Positions 1-8,337 of a stretch of 64,000 bases of DNA are shown in pieces. The notes beneath the pieces are model-generated. The model was not told the DNA's origin, ran no database searches, and worked only from the letters and a program-made list of their open reading frames with translations. Origin of the DNA: Paenibacillus_S sp043945595 (GTDB lineage: Bacteria > Bacillota > Bacilli > Paenibacillales > NBRC-103111). Position numbers and translations under genes: made by a program. How positions within the stretch are numbered: the stretch's first letter is position 1; every line of letters begins with the position of its first letter. The stretch lies in NCBI RefSeq assembly GCF_043945595.1, contig NZ_JBIFNP010000001.1:2790001-2854000 (forward strand), in the 5' to 3' direction.

Positions 1-2
1 AC

Positions 3-503
3 TTTAAAGAAGCCGGTCTGGATATTCGTGTCTATGAAGGCGATGCGGCCCATCTGCAGCTTGAGGATAATGAATCCTACGATGCGGTCGTCTGCCGTGA
101 CGTCGTTTGGGCACTTCCCGATCCGGACGGGGCGTATCGCGAATGGTTTCGCGTTCTCAAGCCCGGCGGCCGATTGATCGTATTTGACGGCAATTATTTG
201 TATGAACAGCCGCATGGCTTCTTGTACCGGGTATGGTACGGACTGGCTTGGCTGCTGATTTTATTAACGGAACGGCGAATCAAAAAGCAAACGGGTAAAG
301 ATGAGCCCGTGTTGAAGCAGCTCCCGTTTGTGCAGGTTTTGCGGCCGGAGGCCGATGAGGAAGCGCTCAAACAGGCAGGCTTTACAATAGATATCGTTCG
401 CCGGAATTTTATTCCGGGGTACAAACGGTCACTTTCCTATCTCAAATACGGTTATCAAACGGGTGTGCGTTTTATGATCGCCGCTAGAAAGGAGTTTGAA
501 TGA
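3..503 (+). CDS. SAM-dependent methyltransferase, 5'-truncated by window edge
   Basis: The reading frame is open from the first bases to the stop at 501-503, so the N-terminus lies outside the window. The visible part is the second half of a class I methyltransferase fold: an acidic stretch followed by DAVVCRDVVWALPDPDGAY and then FRVLKPGGRLIVFDGN, the post-motif III strand typical of methyltransferase domain 11. The SAM-binding glycine loop would be upstream. It overlaps the next methyltransferase by 4 nt (ATGA), so the two are translationally coupled. The two proteins resemble each other in the PGGRLxxFDxN region, suggesting a duplicated pair. The substrate is unknown. The downstream zinc-scarcity genes make metallophore-type or zinc-related chemistry a guess only. 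Confidence 0.85.
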   Translation, partial: FKEAGLDIRVYEGDAAHLQLEDNESYDAVVCRDVVWALPDPDGAYREWFRVLKPGGRLIVFDGNYLYEQPHGFLYRVWYGLAWLLILLTERRIKKQTGKDEPVLKQLPFVQVLRPEADEEALKQAGFTIDIVRRNFIPGYKRSLSYLKYGYQTGVRFMIAARKEFE

Positions 504-1249
504 GTATACGCGAACAGATGGAAACCTATTGGGAGGGAGAAGCGCAGCTGTACAATGACAGCATCCGTAAAGAGCTGAAAGGGTTTGAAAGGAAAGCTTG
601 GCTTGACGTAATTCTGCAGCATGCCCCCGAAAAAACGGTATTGGATGTGCTGGATATCGGCTGCGGTCCCGGCTTCTTCTCCATTATTCTCGCTGAAGCG
701 GGACACCGGGTGACGGGTATCGATTGCACGAACAATATGCTTGCCGCCGCTCGCAGAAATGCTTCCCGGGAAGGCGTCGCTCCCGATTTCCGTAAGATGG
801 ATTCCCATCGGCTTGATTTTGATGCAGAACGGTTTGATTTGATCGTGTGCCGAAATTTGACCTGGACGTTGGACGATCCAGCTGCCGCGTATGCGGAGTG
901 GTTTCGAGTACTTCGCCCAGGAGGGCGGCTGCTTATTTTCGATGCCAACTGGAACCGTCACCTGGTAGACGATGAGATTCGGCTGCAGCGTGAGGAGAAT
1001 CTAAAAGCTTACGCAGAGCGCGGCTTCGGTGAGCCGCCAAAGCATGAAGATGGGGAAGAGTCGGACCGCTTGAGCCGGTTGCTGCCGCTCACGTGCGAAT
1101 GGCGCCCTGCCTGGGATGTAGAAGCTATGACCGATTTGGGGTTCGCCAAAGTATTTACGGCCGAAAACCTGAACGAACGCTTGCTTGATGAACGTCAACA
1201 GGTATTAAATCGTTCGACGCCGATGTTTATGGCCGGGGCGGAGAAATAG
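500..1249 (+). CDS. class I SAM-dependent methyltransferase
   Basis: A 249-residue protein with the SAM-binding motif DIGCGPGFF near residues 52-60, an acidic second strand (VTGIDCTNNML), motif IV-like DLIVCRNLTWTLDDP and post-motif FRVLRPGGRLLIFDANW. The length and motif order fit methyltransferase domain 11/25 proteins. The ATG at 500 overlaps the upstream stop as ATGA and has AAAGGAG upstream at 488-494, so the start is secure. It is the second of two tandem methyltransferases lying ahead of the zinc-independent S14, DUF3024 and CobW genes. It has no signal peptide or membrane segment and should be cytoplasmic. The substrate cannot be read from the sequence. Confidence 0.9.
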   Translation: MSIREQMETYWEGEAQLYNDSIRKELKGFERKAWLDVILQHAPEKTVLDVLDIGCGPGFFSIILAEAGHRVTGIDCTNNMLAAARRNASREGVAPDFRKMDSHRLDFDAERFDLIVCRNLTWTLDDPAAAYAEWFRVLRPGGRLLIFDANWNRHLVDDEIRLQREENLKAYAERGFGEPPKHEDGEESDRLSRLLPLTCEWRPAWDVEAMTDLGFAKVFTAENLNERLLDERQQVLNRSTPMFMAGAEK

Positions 1250-1402
1250 CCGCAGACGGTCGTTGTCAAGCCAGGTTCCCAAGAAATGAGCGCCGTTATT
1301 GAAAAATCGAAGGCTGGCGTCTTTCATTCACGGTATGCGAAATGCTGCGCATGGCGGCGGAAAACAAAGCTCGGTACGTTTGCAAAAGCATCGCCTATAA
1401 GC

Positions 1403-1413
1403 GTAAAAATTAC
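1403..1413. promoter_or_regulatory. Zur-like operator upstream of rpsN
   Basis: GTAAAAATTAC differs at one position from the core GTAATNATTAC of the firmicute Zur box. It lies 22 nt before the rpsN start, overlapping a plausible -10 (TAAAAA) with TTGCAA 18 nt upstream. The genes behind it (zinc-free S14, CobW GTPase) are classical Zur-regulon members in Bacillus subtilis, which supports the assignment. Binding itself is inferred. Confidence 0.55.
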
Positions 1414-1434
1414 TATTATTGGAGGCTGATATTC

Positions 1435-1704
1435 ATGGCTAAAAAATCGAAAGTCGTCAGGGAAAAGAAAAGACAGGCTGTAGTTGCCCGTTATGCCGAA
1501 ATCAGGAAACAGCTGAAGGAGAACAAAGATTATGCAGCGCTGAGCAAGCTGCCCAGAGATGCTTCTCCGACAAGGCTGCATCACCGCTGCAAGGTCAGCG
1601 GAAGACCGCACGGTTATCTGCGCAAATTCAAAGTTTCGCGTATCGTATTTCGTGAATTGGCTTATAAAGGCCAGATTCCGGGAGTCAAAAAGGCCAGCTG
1701 GTAA
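1435..1704 (+). CDS. rpsN: 30S ribosomal protein S14, zinc-independent paralogue
   Basis: 89 residues starting MAKKSKVVREKKRQ and containing the S14 signature RLHHRCKVSGRPHGYLRKF and SRIVFRELAY. The two CxxC pairs of the zinc-binding S14 are missing (one Cys remains), so this is the long, C-minus form that replaces the zinc protein in ribosomes during zinc starvation. The ATG at 1435 has GGAGG at 1421-1425 and follows a Zur-like palindrome. Upstream in-frame starts lack a ribosome site. In B. subtilis the equivalent gene is Zur-repressed. Here it is followed by DUF3024 and a CobW GTPase, the same theme. Confidence 0.93.
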   Translation: MAKKSKVVREKKRQAVVARYAEIRKQLKENKDYAALSKLPRDASPTRLHHRCKVSGRPHGYLRKFKVSRIVFRELAYKGQIPGVKKASW

Positions 1705-1745
1705 AAAGTCACGGGAAATGTAAGCTTTCTTGAGGTGAAGCGGGA

Positions 1746-2078
1746 ATGGATTCTTTTACGATGCGAAGACTTGAAACGATCTTGGATGGATATATCGCAT
1801 TGAAGGTGCCCCGAAATGTTCGAGCTTCTGTCCGATTGACCTACCAATGGGATGACAATCGGTTGACCTTGCGGGAGGAACGTCCGGATTATCACAGTTC
1901 CCATTGGCTGGGCTCAGCTATCGTGCAGTTTCGTCTGAAGAATGGCAGTTGGCATGTCTATGCAAAAGACGGCGATAACGGCTGGCAAGCCGTTACATCC
2001 ATTTCGCCTCATGCTGATTTCGAGTGGGAGGTGGAACAGGTGGAGCTGGATCGTGAAGGTATCTTTTGGATTTCGTAG
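1746..2078 (+). CDS. DUF3024 domain-containing protein
   Basis: 110 residues. The pattern PRNVRASVRLTY, then LREERPDYHS, then IVQFRLKNGSWHVYAKDGDNGW, and a GIFW end matches the DUF3024 family, whose function is unknown. It begins 41 nt after rpsN with GAGGTGAAG ahead of its ATG and ends 31 nt before the CobW gene, so it sits inside the zinc-scarcity cluster. No Cys- or His-rich metal site, membrane segment or signal peptide is visible. A role linked to zinc is suggested by position only. Confidence 0.8.
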   Translation: MDSFTMRRLETILDGYIALKVPRNVRASVRLTYQWDDNRLTLREERPDYHSSHWLGSAIVQFRLKNGSWHVYAKDGDNGWQAVTSISPHADFEWEVEQVELDREGIFWIS

Positions 2079-2109
2079 CCGAATAGGGATGGGAGGAGTT
2101 GAAGCAAGC

Positions 2110-3339
2110 ATGAGTATAGCTGGTAACGAGCAGGAGAAGAAAATTCCGGTAACCGTGCTTAGCGGTTATTTGGGTGCGGGGAAAACGACCGTCTTGAATC
2201 ATGTGCTGAATAATCGGGAAGGCTTGAAGGTTGCGGTCATTGTCAATGATTTGAGCGAGGTCAATATCGATGCCGATCTCGTTCGGGATGGAGGGGGCTT
2301 AAGCCGTACGGAAGAGAAGCTGGTAGAGATGTCTAACGGCTGCATTTGCTGCACGCTTCGAGATGACTTGCTCCAAGAAGTCGAACGGCTGGCTCGGGAA
2401 AAGCGGTTCGATTACATCTTGATTGAATCGACCGGGATCGGCGAGCCGCTGCCCGTTGCGCAAACGTTCACCTACGTCGACGAAGAGCAGGGAATCGATC
2501 TGTCCAGGCTGACCCGCTTGGATTGCATGGTGACCGTGGTGGATGCGTACCATTTCTGGCTGGATTACAATACGCGGGAAACGCTGAGAGACCGTAACCA
2601 GGATGCGGGCGAAGGGGACACGAGAGGCGTAGTTCATCTGCTAATCGAACAGGTGGAATTTTGCGATGTGCTGATTCTTAACAAATGCGATCTGGTGAGC
2701 GAGGCCGAGCTGATCAAGCTGGAAAACGTCCTGCGCGGGCTGCAGCCGAGAGCAAAGATCATCCGCACCAGCCGCGGTAAAGTGGACCCTAAGGAGATTC
2801 TGAATACGCAGTTGTTCGACTTTGAAGCAGCAAGCCGTTCTGCCGGATGGATTCAGGAATTGCAGAAGGAGCACCATACACCGGAAACCGAGGAATACGG
2901 TATTACTTCGTTCGTCTATACCCGAAAAATTCCGTTCCATCCGGAACGGCTGCTGCAATGGATGGGAAAGTGGCCTAACGAGATCGTTCGGTCCAAAGGA
3001 ATTATATGGGTAGCAACGCGAAATAACATGGCGATTTCTTTTAGCCAGGCAGGCGTATCGCGGCAGCTGTCACCGGCGGGGCTGTGGGTGGCCGCATTGT
3101 CCGAGAGCGAGCGTCAAGCTTATTTTGGCAGCGAATTTCCCAAATCGCCGGATTGGGATGAGGAGTGGGGAGATCGGGTAACCAAGCTCGTATTTATCGG
3201 GATCGGCCTGGATGAAGAGCAAATCACCCGCACCTTGGACAAAGCATTGCTGACATCGGCAGAAATGAAAAGCAATTGGCGTTCCTTCCATGATCCGCTC
3301 CCCCAATTCAATAAAGAAACCATAAATCAAATTGACTAA
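2110..3339 (+). CDS. zagA: CobW/COG0523 family GTPase, zinc metallochaperone (ZagA/YciC-like)
   Basis: 409 residues. Walker A GYLGAGKTT (19-27), the family metal motif NGCICC (Cys78, 80, 81), the switch-like ILIESTGIGEP and the G4 motif NKCD are all present, followed by a CobW C-terminal domain. In B. subtilis ZagA couples GTP use to zinc delivery and folate synthesis under zinc limitation and is controlled by Zur. The ATG at 2110 is preferred because GGAGG sits 12 nt upstream; earlier in-frame starts would overlap DUF3024. A strong terminator follows at 3420. The symbol is by family resemblance and YciC would be equally valid. Confidence 0.88.
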   Translation: MSIAGNEQEKKIPVTVLSGYLGAGKTTVLNHVLNNREGLKVAVIVNDLSEVNIDADLVRDGGGLSRTEEKLVEMSNGCICCTLRDDLLQEVERLAREKRFDYILIESTGIGEPLPVAQTFTYVDEEQGIDLSRLTRLDCMVTVVDAYHFWLDYNTRETLRDRNQDAGEGDTRGVVHLLIEQVEFCDVLILNKCDLVSEAELIKLENVLRGLQPRAKIIRTSRGKVDPKEILNTQLFDFEAASRSAGWIQELQKEHHTPETEEYGITSFVYTRKIPFHPERLLQWMGKWPNEIVRSKGIIWVATRNNMAISFSQAGVSRQLSPAGLWVAALSESERQAYFGSEFPKSPDWDEEWGDRVTKLVFIGIGLDEEQITRTLDKALLTSAEMKSNWRSFHDPLPQFNKETINQID

Positions 3340-3419
3340 GTATTATCGATCTGGGACAATTTGTTTATATTTTTGCGGCATATGTCCGATGCTTCACATG
3401 TGCCTGCTTAATTTTTTGC

Positions 3420-3446
3420 AAAAAGCTTGAGAAATCAAGCTTTTTT
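3420..3446 (+). terminator. rho-independent terminator after the CobW gene
   Basis: AAAAAGCTTGA, GAAA tetraloop, TCAAGCTTTTTT: an 11-bp perfect stem with a run of six T. It closes the zinc-scarcity cluster, 80 nt past the CobW stop. Confidence 0.9.
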
Positions 3447-3539
3447 ATTTTGACGTGTGACGAACAGAGAAAGAAAATGGTGTTATGGAATGAACCTTTT
3501 AAGCTCCTTGATGCTCTTACAGATAAGAGAGGTGAACAT

Positions 3540-4091
3540 ATGAGTGTAATCAACGGGGTGAAGCAAGCCCGGAAGGGCGATAAGGAAGCCTTACTCCAGC
3601 TAATCATGGCCGAGAAAGACGCGTATTATAGGCTGGCCTATTCCTATATGCGGAATGAAGCGGATGCGATGGATGTGCTGGAGGATATGATCGTGAAGCT
3701 TTATGAAAAGATCGGACAACTGAAGAAAGCGGAGTCGTTTTACTCCTGGAGCAAGACGATTTTGGTAAATCAATGCAAACAGGCGCTGAAAAGAAACAAT
3801 AAGCTGGTACCGCTCGATGACCGTCTGGCAGAAAACGAAGAGCTGAAGCACCAGCCAGCCGGCGCGTCGGGAAACCGCCAAGTAGAAGAACGAATACATC
3901 TTCAAGCGCTCATGGATCACTTGAACAACAGCCAACGCGAAGCCATTCGTCTCAAATATTACCACGACCTGGATTATGGTACTATCGCTGCGATCACCCG
4001 CGTCTCGCAAGGAACCGTAAAATCCAGAATTTTTCAAGGATTGAAGAAGCTGAGAGCATTATATGGGAGGAATGAAGATGAATCTTATTGA
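3540..4091 (+). CDS. ECF-type RNA polymerase sigma factor
   Basis: 183 residues with region 2 (AYYRLAYSYMRNEADAMDVLEDMIVKLYEKI) and region 4 helix-turn-helix (LNNSQREAIRLKYYHDLDYGTIAAITRVSQGTVKSRIFQGLKKL). The ATG at 3540 is chosen because GAGAGGTG precedes it; the frame is open further upstream but without a ribosome site. It overlaps the anti-sigma gene by 14 nt. TGAACC at 3491-3496 resembles an ECF -35 element and could mean autoregulation, but no convincing -10 follows. Confidence 0.9.
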   Translation: MSVINGVKQARKGDKEALLQLIMAEKDAYYRLAYSYMRNEADAMDVLEDMIVKLYEKIGQLKKAESFYSWSKTILVNQCKQALKRNNKLVPLDDRLAENEELKHQPAGASGNRQVEERIHLQALMDHLNNSQREAIRLKYYHDLDYGTIAAITRVSQGTVKSRIFQGLKKLRALYGRNEDESY

Positions 4092-5052
4092 AGATCGGTT
4101 ATATGAAGAAAAGGAGAGACTGAACCGTCTTACGGCACCGGAAGATATGGAAGCAAGATTGAGAATAGCTTTGAGTACCGCAGCTCCCGGGAAAACGGCA
4201 GACAGAAAGCTGACTGGCGCTTGGAAACTTGCGGCGGCAGCTGTCCTCGCAGTAATGCTCGTTGGAGGGAATCAGTACCACGCGCTGGCTTATTACGGCA
4301 AGACGCTGCTCGGCTTTGACGGAGTCGTAAACGGCACCCTTGACAAGCTGAATCAACAGGGATGGGGACAAGCCCTTGGCGAGCAGATCCAACTAGCGGA
4401 CGGCACCATGCTTACTGTAGACGGGATCATGTCGGATGAAAATCAGCTTATCGTGTACTATACACTGAGCCATCCGAGCGGACTGGCGAATGGCGACACG
4501 AGTCTTATTACACCTATTGGAATTAAGGGCTATCGAACGGATTCGCATATGCAATCCGGCTCGTCCAGGCCAAGCCAAGACCGAACGGAGATCAAGGGAA
4601 TTTTTACGTTCGACCCGGTTAGCCCGTTTGCCAAGAAATTAACTCTTTCTTATTGGGATGAAAGCGGCCCAGGCAGCGAGCGGCACCAGGCACACCTTAT
4701 GTTTTCTTATCACCCGGATGAGGCGATGCCGACCCAAATCAAACAGTCGATCCGGCAGACACTTACAACGGATGACGGCTCGATCCGCTTCGGGTCCATT
4801 ACGGCAACGCCAACAATGACTTTGATTGAAGGCACCCTGCAGGAAGGAAACCCAAACCTGTTGGATCAAGTAATCAACGGCGTAGAGCTTGTGGCAAATG
4901 GAGATCAGGTAAAACGATTCAGAAGCGATGCGCAGAGGTCTCCAAACGGTTATACCTTTACGCTTCGTTATGAATCACTTCCGGAAAAGCTCGATTCAAT
5001 GCAGCTCGTCCTCAAGGAACATGGCGGCAAGGTGGAAATACCGATGAAATAG
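4078..5052 (+). CDS. DUF4179 domain-containing putative anti-sigma factor
   Basis: 324 residues: a short cytoplasmic N-terminus (about 1-45), one membrane segment (AWKLAAAAVLAVMLVGGN, about 46-64), then a DUF4179-type extracellular region and a beta-rich C-terminal domain ending KVEIPMK. This layout beside an ECF sigma gene is that of a membrane anti-sigma factor that holds the sigma in check. The ATG at 4078 lies 7 nt after GGGAGG. Two other in-frame ATGs overlap or abut that site. It shares a 14-nt overlap with the sigma gene, so the two are co-expressed. The signal sensed is unknown. Confidence 0.85.
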   Translation: MNLIEDRLYEEKERLNRLTAPEDMEARLRIALSTAAPGKTADRKLTGAWKLAAAAVLAVMLVGGNQYHALAYYGKTLLGFDGVVNGTLDKLNQQGWGQALGEQIQLADGTMLTVDGIMSDENQLIVYYTLSHPSGLANGDTSLITPIGIKGYRTDSHMQSGSSRPSQDRTEIKGIFTFDPVSPFAKKLTLSYWDESGPGSERHQAHLMFSYHPDEAMPTQIKQSIRQTLTTDDGSIRFGSITATPTMTLIEGTLQEGNPNLLDQVINGVELVANGDQVKRFRSDAQRSPNGYTFTLRYESLPEKLDSMQLVLKEHGGKVEIPMK

Positions 5053-5144
5053 GGAGCATCGAATAGCCGCCAGGAAAAGCCGGTTCGACGCCATGGAGAA
5101 GCGGTTCCTCCTATAGGTTACATGATCGGATACTGGAAGGAAGC

Positions 5145-6488
5145 TTAAGTCGGCTTCAGCTTCTTGATCTCGTTGAACAGGATCCGAACCGCTTCCCAGA
5201 TCCTTTCTTCCTCAACCCGGGTAATGGACAGCTTAACGATAGGCTGTTTCTCGAACGTATCCAGAAAGCAGGTATCGATGCCCTGCAGCACAATCCGTTT
5301 TTGTCGAAGCCGCTGGAGCAGAACGTCGATAGGAAATGTCTTCGGCAGCGTTAGATGCGTCTGCACGCCCGTATAAACGGATGCATGCCGGACATCATTC
5401 GTGTCGTTTAATGCATCAAGCGCCTGATTCAGCCGATGCAGCCGATTATTATAGGAGTCAACAATTTTCTGTTTGCGCCGGTCGAACATTCCGCTCTGGA
5501 TGTAGATTTCCAGGGCGGCCTGCGACAGCATGGAGCTGTCGATATCGGAAAGCCGCTTGATGGAATTGAACGCTTCCTGAAGCGCTTCGGGAAGCACAGC
5601 GGCCCCTACACGCAAACCGGGAAAAACAATTTTGGAGAAGCTCTTCAAGTATACGACATGGGAGGAACCATACGCGTGAATCGGGTCGGACTTGGAATTA
5701 GTCTCCAGATCAGCTAAATAATCGTCTTCTGCAATGTAGACATCGTAGCGCTTGGCAAGCTCGGCAATCGCTTTTTTGGTGTATTCGTCGTACGAAGTGC
5801 CGAGCGGATTGTGAAACCGGGGGATCGTGTAAAATAGTTTGATGCTGCCGGTCCGAAAAATCCGCTCCAGCTCGTTCAGGTCGATACCGTTCTCCGTCCG
5901 TGCGATGCCTTGAACCGGAATGCCGTACGCATACAGCAAGCGGATTATCATAGGATAGGTCGGCTGCTCAATAAGGACGGTGCGCCGGCCGGACGGGAAT
6001 GACATCGTCGCTAGTATTGCCAGCGCTTGTTGAACTCCGGAGGTCACCGTAATTTGGCCGGGACGGGCAAAAACCTGATAATCGGCCAAATGCGCCTCCA
6101 TGACACGCAGGAGCGAAGGAAGCCCTTGCGGCGTGCCATATACGAACAGGAGGTTCCTATACATATCGATGGCCTTGTTGAGACAGTGCTGAAAGTCCAA
6201 GTAAGGAAACAATTCCGGATCGGGCGAGGGAGAGGAAAGATCTATTTCCGGTCGTTCCTCGGTTTGTTCCGGTTCGGCGTGCTGTATAACCGCGTAATAG
6301 CCGCTTTGCGGTACCGTGTATACGAGATGTCGTTTCTCCAGCTCCGCATAAGCCCGGATGACGGTGCTTTTGCTGCATGAATAGCTTTGGGACAATTCGC
6401 GGATGGAAGGCAGCTTGTGGCCTCCGCGCACCGCTCGGGTTTCAATTAGCGCCTCGATCCAGTTCATAATTTCGGCGTACTTTTTCAT
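5145..6488 (-). CDS. MocR-type regulator (GntR HTH fused to PLP aminotransferase domain)
   Basis: 447 residues. The N-terminal winged helix (about 1-75) includes LPSIRELSQSYSCSKSTVIRAYAELEKR, followed by a fold-type I aminotransferase domain with SFSKIVFPGLRVGA, where the Lys would bind PLP, and the cofactor Asp in YIAEDDYLADLE. MocR proteins sense amines, amino acids or vitamers and act as regulators. An ATG at 6512 is also in frame, but it would sit 2 bp from the palindrome at 6514-6527, so the internal ATG at 6488 is preferred. The nearest gene on the + strand starts over 300 bp away, so no obvious divergent target remains. Confidence 0.87.
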   Translation of the reverse strand: MKKYAEIMNWIEALIETRAVRGGHKLPSIRELSQSYSCSKSTVIRAYAELEKRHLVYTVPQSGYYAVIQHAEPEQTEERPEIDLSSPSPDPELFPYLDFQHCLNKAIDMYRNLLFVYGTPQGLPSLLRVMEAHLADYQVFARPGQITVTSGVQQALAILATMSFPSGRRTVLIEQPTYPMIIRLLYAYGIPVQGIARTENGIDLNELERIFRTGSIKLFYTIPRFHNPLGTSYDEYTKKAIAELAKRYDVYIAEDDYLADLETNSKSDPIHAYGSSHVVYLKSFSKIVFPGLRVGAAVLPEALQEAFNSIKRLSDIDSSMLSQAALEIYIQSGMFDRRKQKIVDSYNNRLHRLNQALDALNDTNDVRHASVYTGVQTHLTLPKTFPIDVLLQRLRQKRIVLQGIDTCFLDTFEKQPIVKLSITRVEEERIWEAVRILFNEIKKLKPT

Positions 6489-6513
6489 AGCGACACACCG
6501 CTTTCTCCGCATT

Positions 6514-6527
6514 CTGTACTGGTACAG
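6514..6527. promoter_or_regulatory. palindromic operator at the MocR promoter
   Basis: CTGTAC-TG-GTACAG is a perfect 6+6 inverted repeat lying 26 bp ahead of the chosen mocR start, with TTGCCC just upstream on the minus strand as a possible -35. Location and symmetry suggest autoregulation. The link is inferred. Confidence 0.55.
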
Positions 6528-6844
6528 TTAGGGCAAAATCAGATTGTATGAACCCCTTCCGTCCCGTATGCTTAAATCAATCCATGGGCCGATGGCTTGT
6601 TCTTATCTTCAAGAAGGCGGGCCTGCCGTGCAGTGGGGAGTCGGCAGAACGTTGATCTGCTGGCTTTATTATACATATTTACGGACCGCATTTCCTGCCA
6701 GTTTCCTGAAGCCGGATCATTCAGGCGGCACTCCCCGTTTTTAGGCTTATCTTAACGTGTCAGCTATTGCGGGCAGCGCTCACCATCGGGGAGTATTCAA
6801 GGCTCACAGCACGAACAATACAATGAAATCGGAGGCGGATTCAA

Positions 6845-7705
6845 ATGAAAATAGCAGTAGCGGGAGCAAGCGGGGTCATCGGGAGGTTGCTCATTCCGAT
6901 GCTGGTACAAGCAGGACACGAAGTGACCGGAATCATACGCAATCCGGAGCACGCTGACAAAATCAAGGAAGCCGGAGCCTCCTTTGTTCAAGCGGACGTA
7001 TATGATCGCGAGACCCTGATCAGAGTGCTTGCCGAGGCTTCTCCCGAGGTGGTCATTCATCAATTAACCTCACTGCAGGCCAGAAATTTTGCGGACAATG
7101 CGCGCATCCGCAAAGAGGGGACGCGAAACCTGGTGGATGCCTCGCTGGCAGCTGGCGTTCACCGGATGATTGCGCAAAGCATCTCCTGGACCTATTCGCC
7201 CCGGGAGGGGCCGGCGGCGGAGGATTGTCCGCTCGATCTTGAGGCGCCCGCGCCGCGTAGAGCGACCGTACTGGGCGTTCACGCGCTGGAGGTCGCCGCG
7301 GCGGAAATGCCGGAGCATGTGATTCTCCGGTACGGCTTGCTGTACGGCGGCGGAACATGGTACGCTCCGGACGGCTTGATCGCGGAGCAGGTACGCCGGG
7401 GAGAGATAGCTGCTGCGGATGGCGTAAGCTCCTTCGTTTATACGGAAGATGCCGCAGCAGCGGCTGTGTCGGCACTGGACTGGCCGTCGGGAGCGTACAA
7501 CATCGTGGACAACGAACCCGCAGCCGGCACCGAATGGCTGCCGTTTTACGCAGACTGCCTTGGTGCACCGAAGCCAAGGATAGAGACGGGAAGCGCGAGA
7601 GGCGAACGCGGAGCACGAAATGAAAAAGCACTCCGGCACGGCTGGAAGCCGAAGTTTACTTCATGGCGAGAAGGATTCCGCCATACGCTTGGAGGTAATG
7701 TATAG
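6845..7705 (+). CDS. NAD(P)-dependent epimerase/dehydratase (extended SDR)
   Basis: 286 residues. The Rossmann motif GASGVIGRLL (about 7-16) opens the protein, HQLTS marks strand 4, and the C-terminal part has the loose substrate lobe of the NAD-dependent epimerase family. The classical YxxxK pair is not obvious: the serine strand QSISWTYSP is present but is followed by no clear Tyr-x3-Lys, so it may be an atypical member acting as a sensor or reductase. GGAGG at 6831-6835 supports the ATG at 6845. It stands alone between the MocR gene and the AT-rich island. Confidence 0.8.
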   Translation: MKIAVAGASGVIGRLLIPMLVQAGHEVTGIIRNPEHADKIKEAGASFVQADVYDRETLIRVLAEASPEVVIHQLTSLQARNFADNARIRKEGTRNLVDASLAAGVHRMIAQSISWTYSPREGPAAEDCPLDLEAPAPRRATVLGVHALEVAAAEMPEHVILRYGLLYGGGTWYAPDGLIAEQVRRGEIAAADGVSSFVYTEDAAAAAVSALDWPSGAYNIVDNEPAAGTEWLPFYADCLGAPKPRIETGSARGERGARNEKALRHGWKPKFTSWREGFRHTLGGNV

Positions 7706-7811
7706 GCAGCAGGTTGATTTGAAGCAGAACAAGGTATGCTGAAAGCTGCTATAATGGAAGAAAGGACTTGATTGAGCTGCTTTTATACAAATGAAATGAT
7801 ATTAGCCGTAA

Positions 7812-8087
7812 ATTGAAAGAGGTTTTGTCCAACCGTCAAGGCATGTTTGGGTTGAACCGGCCAACTGGCTAACACCAATAATCAATGCAACTGAGAAGTG
7901 GTTGTTATATATCTCAATTGCAGCGTTCTTTTTAATATTATTAGATGTCATTGAATACATTTTAGAGGAAATACAACAAAAGAAGAACAGAATAATTATC
8001 AACCCAAATATGATACAATTATTTAAAATGTTAGGGGGGATCAAATTGGCAAGAGGTCAGGGAAATATATCCAAATCAATTCGTTAA
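7812..8087 (+). pseudogene. possible membrane protein remnant at the edge of the AT-rich island
   Basis: An open stretch from the TAA at 7809 to the TAA at 8085 encodes protein-like sequence: GFVQPSRHVWVEPANWLTP, then a hydrophobic helix LLYISIAAFFLILLDVIEYI and a charged tail. The only in-frame start is TTG at 7902, in the middle of the coding-looking region and with no ribosome site, so a complete gene is unlikely. The end overlaps the next small ORF. I do not recognise the family. Confidence 0.3.
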
Positions 8088-8280
8088 ATTTGAAATACTT
8101 CATTCAGAAGAACAAGATCATGAAGAGATTATTGACGAGGTTGCAGTTATTGGTCCAATTAGCGATGAGCTAGCTACGAAAGAATTACTAAATAGTAAAA
8201 ATAATATATTGATTTATCATACATCTAAAGATAAAGTCATTGTGAAAATTAGAAAAGGGATCGGATTGAGGAAATGTTAA
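8047..8280 (+). pseudogene. small acidic ORF without a start codon (WQEVREIYPNQ type)
   Basis: The 77 codons before the TAA at 8278 read as a coherent protein starting WQEVREIYPNQFVKFEILHS and continuing IIDEVAVIGPISDELATKELL and IYHTSKDKVIVKIRKGIGLR. It resembles small uncharacterised proteins with a W-x-E/Q-V-R-x-x-YPNQ opening that are often paired with retropepsin-like proteins. No ATG, GTG or TTG exists in frame between the TAG at 8032 and the coding start, although a strong AGGGGGG site lies just upstream. TTG at 8046 is one base out of frame. A one-base indel near the start is the simplest explanation. A non-standard start is the alternative. Confidence 0.5.
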
Positions 8281-8337
8281 AAAATGGATATTGATCAGTA
8301 GACTAAAAACATTAAATTTGAGAGGATTTGTGTTTCA

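Noticed and set aside
6544..6744. 66-codon ORF between the MocR gene and the epimerase
   Set aside because: No ribosome site, no family resemblance and no coding character; the region is promoter and spacer.
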